Assembly (NCBI GenBank): GCA_964423865.1
Contig: CAYRGN010000004.1
Span: 66,202 to 130,201, forward strand
DNA from: Leadbetterella sp964423865
GTDB lineage: Bacteria; Bacteroidota; Bacteroidia; Cytophagales; Spirosomataceae
DNA length: 64,000 nt
Reading direction: 5' to 3'
In this document: one piece after another, positions 1 through 8,206 of the stretch
Numbering within the stretch: the first letter of the stretch is position 1
How the letters are laid out: each line of letters opens with the position of its first letter
Translations under genes and position numbers: made by a program
The notes under the pieces: model-generated
The model's database searches: none
The model's input: the letters and a program-made list of their open reading frames with translations, nothing else
What the model was told of the DNA's origin: nothing

Positions 1-1945
1 TGCCAAATTTCGGAATATTTTTATTTATCTCATTTTTAGCAAATTCAATAAACTCAGGAACAGTGAAAGTCCCCAGGTCACCTTCTCCTTTTTTGCGAAC
101 CGAAACTTTTCCTTCTTCTGCTTCTTTTTCACCGATAATCAGCATCAAAGGCACCTTATTTACCTCGGCATCCCTGATTTTCCGCCCAATCTTCTCGGCA
201 CGGTGGTCAATATACCCCCGGATATCATTTTCCTGCAAAATCAGGAATACTTCGTTGGAAAAATCTTCGTATTTCTCAGAAATCGGCAATACGGCGATCT
301 GCTCCGGCGACAACCAGAATGGGAAGTTCCCGGCTGTGTTTTCCAGGAGAATGGCGATGAAACGCTCCATGGATCCGAAAGGCGCACGGTGAATCATGAC
401 CGGCCGGTGACGCTGATTGTCTGACCCCATGTATTCCAGGTCAAACCTTTTGGGCAGGTTGTAATCTACCTGTATAGTTCCCAGCTGCCATTTCCTACCC
501 AGGGCATCTTTGACCATAAAATCCAGTTTAGGACCGTAGAAAGCAGCCTCTCCGTACTCTACTACGGTGCTTAAACCTTTTTCGGCGGCGGCCTTCACAA
601 TGGCGGTCTCGGCTTTGTCCCAGTCTTCGTCTGACCCGATATACTTGCTCCGGTCTTCCTGGCTCCTTAAGGAAATCTGGGCGGAGAAATCGTCAAATCC
701 AAGCGATTTGAATACATACAGTACCAGGTCAATTACTTTTTTAAACTCCTCCTCTACCTGGTCATTGGCACAGAAAATATGGGCGTCATCCTGGGTAAAG
801 CCCCTTACGCGAGTCAAACCGTGTAGCTCTCCGCTCTGTTCGTAGCGGTATACCGTTCCGAATTCCGCCAGGCGCAGGGGGAGATCCCGGTAGCTCCGGG
901 GCCTTGACTTGTAAATCTCGCAGTGGTGAGGGCAGTTCATGGGTTTCAGCATAAACTCCTCTCCTTCTTCCGGCGTTTTGATAGGCTGGAAAGAGTCTTC
1001 TCCGTATTTATCCCAGTGTCCGGAAGTGACGTACAGCTGTTTGCTCCCGATATGCGGCGTAACTACGGGGAGGTAACCCGACCTTAACTGGGCTCTTTTC
1101 AGGAAATTTTCCAGGCGTTCTCTCAGCATGGCTCCTTTGGGCAACCAAAGGGGAAGGCCTTTGCCCACCTTGTCTGAGAACGTAAAAATATCGAGTTCCG
1201 CCCCCAGCTTGCGGTGGTCTCTCCGCTTCGCCTCTTCCAGGAACTGGAGATATTCTTCCAGTTCTTTGGCTTTGGGGAAGGTCACACCGTATACCCTGGT
1301 CAGCATCTTGTTGTTCTGGTCTCCTTTAAAATAGGCCGCGGCGGCATTCATAATTTTGGCCGCTTTGACAAAACCGGTATGGGGAATATGAGGCCCCCGG
1401 CAGAGATCGGTAAAGTTCCCCTGCTTATAGAGGGTAATATTCCCGTCTTCCAGTCCCTCAAGCAAATCTAGCTTGTATTCGTCGCCTTTTTCCTCAAAAT
1501 ATTTTACCGCGTCTGCTTTGGCTATGGGGATACGTACGTAGTCATTTTTCTGGCGGGCCAACTCCAGCATCTTATCTTCTATCTTCTTAAAGTCGTCTGA
1601 AGAAATCGGGGTTCCGTTGGTGTCTACATCGTAATAAAACCCGTTTTCCAGGGGCGGGCCTACCCAAAACTTTACTCCCGGATACAGGGCTTCCAGAGCC
1701 TCCGCCATCAGGTGCGCGGAAGAATGCCAGAAAACCGATTTCCCTTCTGTGTCGTTCCAGGTCAGTAAAGCAACCGTGGAATCTTCATTCAACGGTGTGT
1801 TCAGGTCTACAACCTGCTCATTTACACGAGCGGCCAGCACATTCCTGGCCAGGCCTTCACTGATAGACAGCGCCACCTCATAAGGAGTTACCCCCTGTTC
1901 AAACTCCCGGATACTTCCGTCAGGAAGTGTAATTTTTATCTTCAT
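1..1945 (-). CDS. thrS: Threonyl-tRNA synthetase (C-terminal end beyond window)
   Basis: Charges tRNA(Thr) with threonine in the cytoplasm. Reading the minus strand from the ATG at 1945 gives about 648 residues without a stop, so only the last few residues (if any) lie outside; family members are about 640-650 residues. The order is an N-terminal TGS domain (MKIKITLPDGS start), the second additional editing domain with the HSSAHLMAEAL motif, the class II catalytic core with MLKPMNCPHHCEIY and motif 3 HRAPFGSMERF, and the anticodon-binding domain. It lies 56 bases downstream of the TPR lipoprotein gene on the same strand. An RNA leader was looked for in that short gap and none was seen. The family assignment is secure. 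Confidence 0.97.
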   Translation of the reverse strand, partial: MKIKITLPDGSIREFEQGVTPYEVALSISEGLARNVLAARVNEQVVDLNTPLNEDSTVALLTWNDTEGKSVFWHSSAHLMAEALEALYPGVKFWVGPPLENGFYYDVDTNGTPISSDDFKKIEDKMLELARQKNDYVRIPIAKADAVKYFEEKGDEYKLDLLEGLEDGNITLYKQGNFTDLCRGPHIPHTGFVKAAKIMNAAAAYFKGDQNNKMLTRVYGVTFPKAKELEEYLQFLEEAKRRDHRKLGAELDIFTFSDKVGKGLPLWLPKGAMLRERLENFLKRAQLRSGYLPVVTPHIGSKQLYVTSGHWDKYGEDSFQPIKTPEEGEEFMLKPMNCPHHCEIYKSRPRSYRDLPLRLAEFGTVYRYEQSGELHGLTRVRGFTQDDAHIFCANDQVEEEFKKVIDLVLYVFKSLGFDDFSAQISLRSQEDRSKYIGSDEDWDKAETAIVKAAAEKGLSTVVEYGEAAFYGPKLDFMVKDALGRKWQLGTIQVDYNLPKRFDLEYMGSDNQRHRPVMIHRAPFGSMERFIAILLENTAGNFPFWLSPEQIAVLPISEKYEDFSNEVFLILQENDIRGYIDHRAEKIGRKIRDAEVNKVPLMLIIGEKEAEEGKVSVRKKGEGDLGTFTVPEFIEFAKNEINKNIPKFG

Positions 1946-2001
1946 TCTATTCACTATATATTATGGCCCAGGCGGCTCTTCCGCTTTCAGCCGCATAATC
2001 C

Positions 2002-3180
2002 CTAATTTCGGGTAGAATCCCTACCGATTAAAGCGGGCTTCCTTTTGGGTATCTTATTGATCTGCAATGACCTGTTAAAAATTCTTTCCTCCTCTTTGGC
2101 TCTCTCTTTGGAAAATTCATCGTCTGCTTCCCGGGTAGACGACGCCTGAACTCCTAAGGCGATTCTGTAGTTGACGGCATTCAACTCGGCTTTCAGCAAC
2201 GTGTTATCAGGATGTTTTTCCAGGGCCTTTTCCAGGTAGTATCTGGCCGCGGGGAGATTATACTGTGCAATATAACTCCGGGCAGCTTTTAAACGTGGTA
2301 AAGGGTTTTCCGGTTCCATTTCGGCCCATTTATTATAGGAAATGTACGCCGAAGAGAAGTTCCGCTTCCGAAAATAGATATTGCCCATCCTTTGATAGAC
2401 ATCGAACCGGTTGGGTTCTTCCCGGAGAAACCGGCGGTAAAGTACGATAGCGCTGTCGAGCATCCCGGTTTCCTCCAGGATAAACCCCTTGTTGTACAAC
2501 AACTCCTTCCTCCCGGGAAAACGGGCAATGGCGACCTCGTTAAAATGAAGCGCAGAGTCTATCATACGCGCCTTGCTGTAAATGCCGATCAGATCATTGT
2601 AATAGTCAAATACCCCGGGACGGGTAATGATGGCTTTTTGATAAAACTCAATGGCCTTGAGCGTATCTTTCTGCATCGCGTAGTACTTTCCCTTCCCGTT
2701 AAATAAGCCCGAATTATACGGATACACGTTTTCGGCTTTCCGGAAATACTCTTCCGCCTTTCCAAAATCGGATTTATCGAGGTACAGGTTAGCGATCAGG
2801 GTAAACAGGTCCGGTGATTCGTACTCCTGGTCTTCGGCATATAAGGCATTCTCCAGCGCGTTTTCTCCTCCTGACTTTTGTAAAATGGCGCTTTTCAAAA
2901 AAAGAATTTCCCCCGAGTTGGGGTTGAGCCGTTCGGCCCGGGTAATATCGATCAGCGCCTCCGCATAATTCCCTTCATTATATTGCCAGCTGGCACGCTT
3001 GTAATAGTTCAAAGGATTACTGGGATTGGCCTTGATATTTTCTGAAAGTTGTTCAAGGATCACTTTCAGTTGCTGTTCCCTCGATTTTGAAGATTCCAGG
3101 GGCATATCGTAATCTCCCCGGGACGTGCTGGAACACCCCGATAGCAGAACACCTATCACAAACCACACCAAATACCTCAT
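2002..3180 (-). CDS. TPR-repeat lipoprotein
   Basis: The 392-residue product begins with a lipoprotein signal, MRYLVWFVIGVLLSGCSS; the lipobox LSGC makes Cys16 the probable lipidated residue. From about residue 35 to 330 it is a run of tetratricopeptide repeats, recognisable by recurring patterns such as NPLNYYKRASWQYNEGNYAEA and YPYNSGLFNGKGKYYAMQKD. The last 50 residues are charged and lack repeats. TPR lipoproteins are scaffolds at the outer or inner membrane; no catalytic motif is visible, and the partner is unknown. It precedes thrS on the same strand, which is probably only positional. The TPR family call is strong; the biological role is open. Confidence 0.85.
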   Translation of the reverse strand: MRYLVWFVIGVLLSGCSSTSRGDYDMPLESSKSREQQLKVILEQLSENIKANPSNPLNYYKRASWQYNEGNYAEALIDITRAERLNPNSGEILFLKSAILQKSGGENALENALYAEDQEYESPDLFTLIANLYLDKSDFGKAEEYFRKAENVYPYNSGLFNGKGKYYAMQKDTLKAIEFYQKAIITRPGVFDYYNDLIGIYSKARMIDSALHFNEVAIARFPGRKELLYNKGFILEETGMLDSAIVLYRRFLREEPNRFDVYQRMGNIYFRKRNFSSAYISYNKWAEMEPENPLPRLKAARSYIAQYNLPAARYYLEKALEKHPDNTLLKAELNAVNYRIALGVQASSTREADDEFSKERAKEEERIFNRSLQINKIPKRKPALIGRDSTRN

Positions 3181-3234
3181 AAAAAGCTGGAATTATGCAA
3201 AATTCTTAATTTTTTAAATAAGAATGAAACAAAA

Positions 3235-3252
3235 GGATTAAACTTTTAATCC
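3235..3252 (-). terminator. AT-rich hairpin, possible terminator
   Basis: A perfect inverted repeat, GGATTAAA-(2)-TTTAATCC, lies downstream of the 3288-4733 gene on the minus strand and is followed in that direction by TTTTGTTTC. The stem is mostly A/T with two G-C pairs, so it is a weak candidate. It could also be an operator for the TPR lipoprotein gene, whose start is 54 bases further on. Confidence 0.4.
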
Positions 3253-3287
3253 GCCCCCCGCATCAGCAACAGGCGCTACCGAAAAAA

Positions 3288-4733
3288 CTATTCAGACTGC
3301 CCGGCCGACAGGGAGGTGAGAAAGTAGGTTTTCCGGGTTTGGGTATAAGGGATGGAGCGTTTCTTTTTCTTCCTGGCGCCTGCGGGTGGGGTGACCTGCT
3401 GCGCTTCTACACGGCTCTGGCTACCTATGGCCAGGAAAACGTTATCGTACCAATGGATCACCTGGCGGTAGCCGGCTACGTAAGGCGTACCGGCGCTGTT
3501 ATCGTCTGTGAGCTGGTAGGCTATAGAACGCGAACCGATATGATAGTTTCTCACGAGTACTTTTCCATTAGACAGGTACGCCACGGCGCCTGCCCGGTTG
3601 ATGCTGACGGGCGCGGTCAGCTGGCCCAGCACCTGGTTGATTCCTATGGTATTTTCCGCGGTGACCGAACCTTCTGCATCCAGGCTGAAAATCCGGCTGG
3701 ATGCAAACTCCATTCCCGAGAATACAGACCGGGTGATATTCCGGGGACCCTCATACGCCCTTACATGCGTATACCGGGGAGTATAAAACACGCCCCCTAA
3801 ATGAATTTCACCCCTACCCTCAAAAGGCGGAAGTACAAGCAATGATGTGTTTTTCAGGAATTTTTCTTTTTGCTTTCCCTCTTCCTGCTCGCTCGAAAGC
3901 GCAGAGAAGGAACGATAGAATACCGGTATATTCCGGTCGGATTTCAAAAAAGAAAAATACAGGCCTTTCTGTCCGTCAGGCTGCTGATAAATTCCGCTGA
4001 CTAATTCCCCGTTCCGGGTACCCGACACAGGAAACCGCCCTTCATGGGGTACAATATCTTTTCTCTCTATGAGCTTCCCCGCGGTATCCAGCCTGACCTC
4101 CGCCACCCGCGAACTTTTCACGTACTCTCCCTTTTTTCGGGCCTCGTTGGCATACCCCGGTATTTTCTCCACCACCAGGATGTTTAGCGTACCGTCCGCT
4201 TCTTCCCGCACATCTTCAATTTCAATCTTCCCCTGCAATTCCGTAGCAATCATCCGGCCCATGTCTTGCTGAAAATCATAAACGTAATACACCAGCCCCT
4301 GTGCATTGATGCCGGTAAGCAAGGCTTTGTTCTTGTACATGACCAGCCCTTTATCCTGGAAAAATTCACGTATTTCAAATCCTCTCCGCACGTACTCTCC
4401 ATTCTGCAGATCAAAGTCAAGCAGCTGGTAATACATGCCGGAGGTTTCGGAAAACATGAGACTGAGACGCCCCCCGTGCAAGGCTACGGCCGCGGGCCCT
4501 CTTTCCGTATCCAGGAAAAGGTCCTGGTCCCACAATTTATTCAGGGCGGCATCCATCCTGACCACCTTAAAACGGGTCTGATCTTCTTTGACGATCATCA
4601 CCAATCCGTCTTTCTGCAAAGAGATGACCCGGTACCAACCCGGGCTACCCAGCACCTCCAGGGTAGCAGACCGCAGTAGCTGTGCGTCTGCCGCTGGCGC
4701 TAGAAGGAGAAGGAGAAAGAGGAGTCGTTTCAT
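3288..4733 (-). CDS. Secreted hypothetical protein (paralogue of 4856-6358)
   Basis: 481 residues with a clear Sec signal peptide (MKRLLFLLLLLAPAADA). No family I can name. The body looks like a beta-rich, WD/propeller-like extracytoplasmic protein, with recurring short hydrophobic strands followed by turns. It shares a layout and motifs with the next gene: an early 'KDGLVMIVKED...LNKLWDQ' segment compared with 'ESGIIVLDKSPD...LHVVWET', and a late HWYDNV motif (IHWYDNVFLA here, EHWYDNVYFN there). The C-terminus is basic (ARKKKKRS) and then TRKTYFLTSLSAG. The 5' leader contains an AGCTCA-type simple repeat. Function unknown; the tandem arrangement suggests a gene duplication. Confidence 0.75.
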   Translation of the reverse strand: MKRLLFLLLLLAPAADAQLLRSATLEVLGSPGWYRVISLQKDGLVMIVKEDQTRFKVVRMDAALNKLWDQDLFLDTERGPAAVALHGGRLSLMFSETSGMYYQLLDFDLQNGEYVRRGFEIREFFQDKGLVMYKNKALLTGINAQGLVYYVYDFQQDMGRMIATELQGKIEIEDVREEADGTLNILVVEKIPGYANEARKKGEYVKSSRVAEVRLDTAGKLIERKDIVPHEGRFPVSGTRNGELVSGIYQQPDGQKGLYFSFLKSDRNIPVFYRSFSALSSEQEEGKQKEKFLKNTSLLVLPPFEGRGEIHLGGVFYTPRYTHVRAYEGPRNITRSVFSGMEFASSRIFSLDAEGSVTAENTIGINQVLGQLTAPVSINRAGAVAYLSNGKVLVRNYHIGSRSIAYQLTDDNSAGTPYVAGYRQVIHWYDNVFLAIGSQSRVEAQQVTPPAGARKKKKRSIPYTQTRKTYFLTSLSAGQSE

Positions 4734-4747
4734 AAGGTATACAATTT

Positions 4748-4800
4748 AGCTTTGAGCTATGAGCTATGAGCTTTGAGCTTTGAGCTTTGAGTTTTGAGCC
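4748..4800 (-). repeat. AGCTCA(A/T) simple repeat in 5' leader
   Basis: On the minus strand this leader reads as repeated AGCTCAAAGCTCA / AGCTCATAGCTCA units, ending 14 bases before the ATG of the 3288-4733 gene. The same repeat, in the same orientation relative to a start codon, occurs at 46395-46450 and 58397-58473. It does not look coding. Confidence 0.8.
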
Positions 4801-4855
4801 GGGCGGCGAACACCGGGCTTTAAGTTCGGTTCTTCGGTGTAATAGGGGTATGGAT

Positions 4856-6358
4856 TCAGGGGGTCAGCTTCTGGATAAAACAGTGGTTGCTTCCCCCGTC
4901 TTTTCGTACTCCCCAGTTAAAATAGACATTGTCATACCAGTGTTCAAAGTTAGAAAATTCGGCTTTCTTATTTCTGAACCGGAGGTCCAGCGACTCGGGA
5001 TCAAACTCCCGGTCATTGACCCGGTTACCGGCCTTGTCCATTTCCGCCATGCGAAGTTTGGACCCCACACTGTACATCGCTACCGTATGTGCTGCGGTGC
5101 TGCTTACTTTCAGGTGGCTGGCCAGTTCATAATATTTCAGATTTTTATAGGGGAAAGAATGATCCCACACCAATTCCCCCTGCTCATCAATAGCAAACAG
5201 TACGCCCTCCAGGTACCGGAACCCGTCGAAAACCTGTGCATTCCGGTAGTTATAACCGTAAAAGGAATTGTTCAGCCAGTAGTAGTTATACATCAAGGGG
5301 CGCCCCCAGTACATCGTGGAGTAAAAGGGAGAAAAACCGTACATTCCCGGGTAATTGCGGCTGCGGTATTCCGGTTGAAACACTTCTCCGGCAATGAGGG
5401 TCTTCCCTTCCGAAAAACGGAGACCGCTGATAAAAAACCGGTAATCAAAGCTATGCTCCCGGCCTTTTTTCTTCTTTTTCTCTACCTGTCGGTCCAGGCG
5501 GCCTTTCTGCCTTTCGTTCAGGAAGCCAAAAAGATTCTCAAACCCGGAAAAACTGTAGTACCGGACACCCTGGCGGTCAATATCCGCCAAGAAGATCCCC
5601 TGGGAAGTGTGCATGCCGTTAGACGGGGTTTTGCCAATGCCGTAATTGCCCAGCAGGAGACGACTTTCGTTGTTTTCAAAGTACTTCACCGACAGGAAGA
5701 CGCTGTCTTTTCCTGCCTTGAGCGTATTGCTCGCTACCACTTTTCCTGAATAATCAAACTCTCTGAAAATGATCTGGTTGGTTTTTTTTACGTTATTAAT
5801 AAACGTAGCAAAGATGGCGTTATCGGTCACGTGTACCGCCTGAAGTTCCATAGTGCCTTTGCCTCCCCCGCTGACAAACCGTGGCGAGGCCCCGGGGATG
5901 GTTTCCAGGATAGCGATAAAAGGTTCGGTTTTCACCGCACCGCCCAGGCAGATCACTTTGTCGTTTGCCGCAAAAAAGCCATACTGAAACCCTTTGGCCA
6001 AAGGGAAATCAAAGCGCTGGTAAGCCGCGAAGGCCGAGGAAATTTTCAGGATGATAAAACTCCGGGCGTCTTTGGGTTCCAGTATGATATAAAGGAATTT
6101 TCCGTCAAAGTATTCGTCTATAAAACTGGCCCTTGCCGGAATTTCCGTCTGGGTTTCCCACACCACGTGCAGGGTGGTATCTACTTTCCGGATGTTGAGC
6201 ATACCGTCAGGCGATTTATCGAGTACGATAATGCCGCTCTCTTTAAGATTTACCGCTCTTACCTGGCTGCTGTTACCCGCTACCGAAATATGGGTCACAT
6301 CCTGACCATACCCCGAAAAAAAACTTAAAAATAAAACAAAAGCTATTCTAATTCTCAT
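4856..6358 (-). CDS. Secreted hypothetical protein (paralogue of 3288-4733)
   Basis: 500 residues beginning with a Sec signal peptide (MRIRIAFVLFLSFFSGYGQ). No named family is recognised. A basic KKKKKGREHS stretch lies near residue 300, followed by a Tyr/Asn-rich loop around residues 340-370 (YNYYWLNNSFYGYNYRN). The C-terminal EHWYDNVYFNWG motif matches the tandem neighbour, as does the general N-terminal pattern. It overlaps the EVE-domain gene by 11 bases at its 5' end, so the two are probably co-transcribed. An extracytoplasmic, beta-rich fold is my inference from strand-like periodicity; function is unknown. Confidence 0.75.
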   Translation of the reverse strand: MRIRIAFVLFLSFFSGYGQDVTHISVAGNSSQVRAVNLKESGIIVLDKSPDGMLNIRKVDTTLHVVWETQTEIPARASFIDEYFDGKFLYIILEPKDARSFIILKISSAFAAYQRFDFPLAKGFQYGFFAANDKVICLGGAVKTEPFIAILETIPGASPRFVSGGGKGTMELQAVHVTDNAIFATFINNVKKTNQIIFREFDYSGKVVASNTLKAGKDSVFLSVKYFENNESRLLLGNYGIGKTPSNGMHTSQGIFLADIDRQGVRYYSFSGFENLFGFLNERQKGRLDRQVEKKKKKGREHSFDYRFFISGLRFSEGKTLIAGEVFQPEYRSRNYPGMYGFSPFYSTMYWGRPLMYNYYWLNNSFYGYNYRNAQVFDGFRYLEGVLFAIDEQGELVWDHSFPYKNLKYYELASHLKVSSTAAHTVAMYSVGSKLRMAEMDKAGNRVNDREFDPESLDLRFRNKKAEFSNFEHWYDNVYFNWGVRKDGGSNHCFIQKLTP

Positions 6359-6758
6359 CCGCCAAATCCATTACTCGATCAAATTCTGTGGGGGTAACGG
6401 GGCTCACGGAAAGCCTGGACTGCTTTACGATGGCCATTTCCTGCAAAACCGGATCGGCTTTGATCTGCGCCAGGCTCACGGTCTTCTTCAATTTTCTTAC
6501 CGGCGCCAAATCCACCACCACCCACCTTGCATCGTCTATGGTGGGGTCCGGGTAATGCTCTTTGGTTACGGTGGCCAGTCCCACAATCTCCAGGCCTTCA
6601 TTGGAGTGATAAAAGAATACCAGGTCTCCTTTTTTCATGGCCATGAGGTTATTCCGGGCCGCGTAATTCCGGACTCCGTCCCACATATCCCCTCCCATAT
6701 TAACGAAAGTATCCCATGAAAATTTAAAAGGTTCCGATTTCACCAGCCAATAATTCAT
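6348..6758 (-). CDS. EVE domain protein (PUA-like, THYN1 family)
   Basis: 136 residues covering a single EVE domain: MNYWLVKSEPFKFSWD at the start, then WDGVRNYAARNNL, GDLVFFYHSNEG and the terminal SRLSVSPVT pattern. EVE domains belong to the PUA-like superfamily and are known or proposed to bind modified bases in DNA or RNA. The length equals that of stand-alone family members. Its stop overlaps the start of the secreted-protein gene at 6358, implying one transcript. The family is firm; the ligand in this organism is not known. Confidence 0.92.
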   Translation of the reverse strand: MNYWLVKSEPFKFSWDTFVNMGGDMWDGVRNYAARNNLMAMKKGDLVFFYHSNEGLEIVGLATVTKEHYPDPTIDDARWVVVDLAPVRKLKKTVSLAQIKADPVLQEMAIVKQSRLSVSPVTPTEFDRVMDLADEN

Positions 6759-7040
6759 ATTTTAATTCGTGTTTAATTTTTAGTGGTGAGGAGCGGGTCA
6801 TTCCCTCCTCCTCTTCATCATGTAAATTTAGGAGAATATGGCGTTATATAAAAAATAGTTCTCCGGAATACTGTATTTTAAGGGTATATTTTTTAGTTTT
6901 GGGCTTTACCCTGCCGGCGCCGGACTGAACGCCGGCCACCTTTGGGCAGTACCTTAAATTTAACGACACGATACGTATGAAAAGATACGGAAAACTGTAT
7001 AAAACTACCTTCTCCGTGAATTCAGGAGAACTGAGAATCT
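6759..7040. promoter_or_regulatory. Divergent intergenic region with hairpin and short leader ORF
   Basis: This 282-base gap separates the EVE gene (minus) from uxuA (plus). It holds a TAGTTTTG element near 6892 that fits the Bacteroidota -7 consensus, a perfect inverted repeat GCCGGCG / CGCCGGC at 6913-6936, and a 24-codon ORF (6977-7051; MKRYGKLYKTTFSVNSGELR...) that overlaps the uxuA start in another frame. CAGGAG at 7023-7028 lies about 12 bases before the uxuA ATG. No RNA gene was recognised. Confidence 0.4.
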
Positions 7041-8204
7041 ATGAAAACTAAACTCGAACAAACCTGGCGCTGGTATGGCCCGGCCGACGGCGTAAGCCTC
7101 CAGGATGTGAAACAAGCCGGAGCCACCGGTATCGTCACGGCTCTCCACCATATTCCGCACGGTGAAATCTGGCCTGTGGAGGATATTCTTCAACGCAAAA
7201 AGGAGATTGAAGACGCAGGACTGGTCTGGTCTGTGGTAGAAAGCGTACCGGTGCACGAAGACATTAAAACCCGTAGCGGCCGGTATGCTCATTACCTGGA
7301 CAATTACAACCGTTCCCTGCAAAACCTGGCGGCCTGCGGTATAAAAACCGTATGTTATAATTTCATGCCTGTACTCGACTGGACCCGCACCCAGCTGGAC
7401 CTGGAGATGAAAAACGGAGCCAAAGCTTTATACTTTAACTGGATAGACCTGGCCATTTTTGACATCTATCTTCTTAAACGGGAAGAAGCCTCCGCGGATT
7501 ACAGCACGGAGATCCTGGCCCAGGCGGAAAGACGTTATCATCAGTATACCGACGGGCAGCTGTCGGAATTGCAACGGGTGATCCTGATGGGGATACCCGG
7601 AGAAAAAGACATTGAACCGGAAGACCTGCTGAAAAGCATACGGACCTACAAAGATTTGGGGCGGGAAGGGCTGAAAGAGAACCTGAGGTTTTTCCTGGAA
7701 AGTATAGCCGAAACCTGTACGGAAAACGGCATTCGCCTGACGATTCATCCGGATGATCCGCCCTACCCTATCCTGGGTCTTCCGCGGATCATGAGCAAGT
7801 GGGAAGATTTCAATTATCTCCTGACTGCCGTAGACCGGGAGTTCAACGGCGTTTGTTTCTGCACGGGTTCCCTGGGCGCAGGCAATGCCGACGATATCCC
7901 GAGGATCTTCGAGCGTGTAAAAGAGAGGGTATATTTCGCCCATTTACGGAATGTACGGAAAGACGAAACCGGCAATTTTTACGAAGCCGATCACCTGGAC
8001 GGAGACGTCAATCTTTACCGGGTGATGAAGGCCCTGACGGAGGAAAACCAGAGAAGGGCGAAGCCCATTCCGTTTCGTCCCGACCACGGACACCAGATGC
8101 TGGATGATTTACATAAGACTTCGAATCCGGGCTATTCCGCCATTGGCCGCCTGAGGGGCCTGGCCGAACTGAGAGGCCTTGAAACCGGTATTTTAGGCGA
8201 ATAA
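7041..8204 (+). CDS. uxuA: Mannonate dehydratase
   Basis: Catalyses D-mannonate to 2-keto-3-deoxygluconate in hexuronate catabolism. The 387-residue protein has the family's usual length and motifs: the TWRWYGPADGVSL start, GIVTALHHIPHGE, VCYNFMPVLDWTRT, the metal-site IHPDDPP loop, CTGSLGAG, and the C-terminal RPDHGHQM. The TIM-barrel metal ligands (His, Cys, His, Asp positions in these motifs) are retained. It is followed after 2 bases by a GMC-type oxidoreductase, probably in the same operon, which fits sugar-acid metabolism. No uxaC or uxaB is in the window. Confidence 0.96.
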   Translation: MKTKLEQTWRWYGPADGVSLQDVKQAGATGIVTALHHIPHGEIWPVEDILQRKKEIEDAGLVWSVVESVPVHEDIKTRSGRYAHYLDNYNRSLQNLAACGIKTVCYNFMPVLDWTRTQLDLEMKNGAKALYFNWIDLAIFDIYLLKREEASADYSTEILAQAERRYHQYTDGQLSELQRVILMGIPGEKDIEPEDLLKSIRTYKDLGREGLKENLRFFLESIAETCTENGIRLTIHPDDPPYPILGLPRIMSKWEDFNYLLTAVDREFNGVCFCTGSLGAGNADDIPRIFERVKERVYFAHLRNVRKDETGNFYEADHLDGDVNLYRVMKALTEENQRRAKPIPFRPDHGHQMLDDLHKTSNPGYSAIGRLRGLAELRGLETGILGE

Positions 8205-8206
8205 AC

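Noticed and set aside
4787..5749. A 320-residue plus-strand ORF across the second secreted-protein gene
   Set aside because: It is antisense to a gene with a signal peptide, a paralogue and an overlapping operon partner; its own sequence lacks any motif and is basic and valine/phenylalanine-rich in the manner of antisense frames.
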